Source: Plesiomonas sp051652165
GTDB lineage: Bacteria; Pseudomonadota; Gammaproteobacteria; Enterobacterales; CAMTGL01
Direction of reading: 5' to 3'
Assembly: GCF_051652165.1 (NCBI RefSeq)
Contig: NZ_JBOFTR010000016.1
Location: forward strand, 124,001-188,000
Length of the DNA stretch: 64,000 nt
Shown here one piece after another: positions 63,639-64,000 of the stretch. Below the pieces are notes generated by a model that was given only the letters and a program-made list of their open reading frames with translations, had not been told where the DNA came from and did not search any database. Both the position numbers and the translations under genes were made by a program. Numbering within the stretch: the stretch's first letter is position 1; each line of letters begins with the position of its first letter.

Positions 63639-64000
63639 ATGGAAATCACGTTCTCCCGCGCGTTTCTTAAAAATTTCTTAGGGAAATCACCCGATTGGTA
63701 CAAGTTAGCTATTATTAGCTTTCTGCTTATTAACCCAATATTGTTCTTTTTTGTTGATCCATTTATTGCTGGTTGGGCATTGATTGCAGAATTTATTTTT
63801 ACCCTTGCCATGGCACTTAAATGTTATCCACTGCAACCTGGGGGGCTACTAGCTATTGAAGCAATTGCCATTGGCATGACAAGCCCTGAACATGTAAAAC
63901 ATGAGTTGGTGGCCAATATTGAAGTGCTGTTACTGCTCATTTTTATGGTGGCCGGCATTTACTTTATGAAGCAGCTCTTGCTGTTTGTATTTACCAAACT
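63639..64000 (+). CDS. nhaB: Na+/H+ antiporter NhaB, 5' part
   Basis: The window ends inside this gene; 120 residues are present. The start MEITFSRAFLKNFLGKSPDW and later PGGLLAIEAIAIGMTS, NIEVLLLLIFMVAGIYFMKQ match E. coli NhaB. It exchanges Na+ for H+ at the inner membrane. ATG 63639 has only a weak ribosome site (CGAGA). The fadR-nhaB pair is kept as in E. coli. Confidence 0.97.
   Translation, partial: MEITFSRAFLKNFLGKSPDWYKLAIISFLLINPILFFFVDPFIAGWALIAEFIFTLAMALKCYPLQPGGLLAIEAIAIGMTSPEHVKHELVANIEVLLLLIFMVAGIYFMKQLLLFVFTK

Overview
The window is a 64 kb stretch of bacterial chromosome made almost entirely of housekeeping genes. The proteins are closest to gammaproteobacteria of the Enterobacterales / Vibrionales / Aeromonadales group. 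Several blocks follow Escherichia coli order: purU next to tRNA-Tyr, yecN-cmoA-cmoB, yecM-argS, rimJ-yceH, selD/topB/ydjA-sppA-ansA, msrB-gapA-yeaD, prkA-yeaH, ycgB-fadR-nhaB. Other features recall Vibrio or Aeromonas: ruvC-ruvA-ruvB followed directly by cydAB, a GapA sequence of Vibrio type, and a protein resembling the VC2046/SO_2500 family. FadR is 239 aa with no internal insertion, which argues against a typical Vibrio. The base composition is moderately AT-rich. I do not assign a genus.

Layout. 0.2-6.2 kb: purU, a VC2046-like gene, three tRNA-Tyr genes in an exact 140-bp tandem array with a stringent-type promoter, and a basic amino acid ABC importer (ATPase, binding protein, two permeases). 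6.2-12.3 kb: xthA, then an AT-rich accessory segment holding a secreted propeller/metalloprotease-like protein of about 1,100 residues with a damaged zinc motif, then cutC. 12.3-19.1 kb (mostly minus strand): LysR regulator, cmoB, cmoA, yecN, a degenerate GGDEF-EAL membrane protein paired with a small exported protein, and an unrecognised 190-aa protein. 19.7-30.3 kb: ybhL, aspS-nudB, yebC-ruvC, ruvA, ruvB, and cydA-cydB-cydX with two FNR-like sites upstream. 30.5-39.4 kb: a MalY/PatB-type PLP enzyme, two SlyB-type lipoproteins, yecM, argS, yceH, rimJ and a MATE exporter. 39.4-43.1 kb: a two-component system with PepSY and YgiW-type periplasmic proteins, plus a DUF1496 protein. 43.2-50.5 kb: topB, the selenium genes selU and selD, ydjA, and fadH with a FadR operator. 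50.7-64 kb: sppA, ansA, yeaC, msrB, gapA, yeaD, the prkA-yeaH-ycgB stress module, fadR, and the start of nhaB, which runs off the window.

The genes cooperate in recognisable groups. selD makes the selenophosphate that SelU uses on tRNA. CmoA makes the carboxy-SAM that CmoB uses on tRNA. RuvABC process Holliday junctions, with a LexA box in front of ruvA. FadR, encoded at 62.5 kb, has a recognisable operator at fadH at 50.5 kb. The most unusual items are the 7.3-10.6 kb protein, the doubly degenerate GGDEF-EAL protein with its exported partner, an unexplained minus-strand transcription unit with a 38-codon ORF between ruvB and cydA, a 33-codon membrane ORF near the tRNA genes, and a hairpin before ruvA that looks like both a terminator and a LexA operator. 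I found no CRISPR array, insertion sequence, rRNA or prophage.
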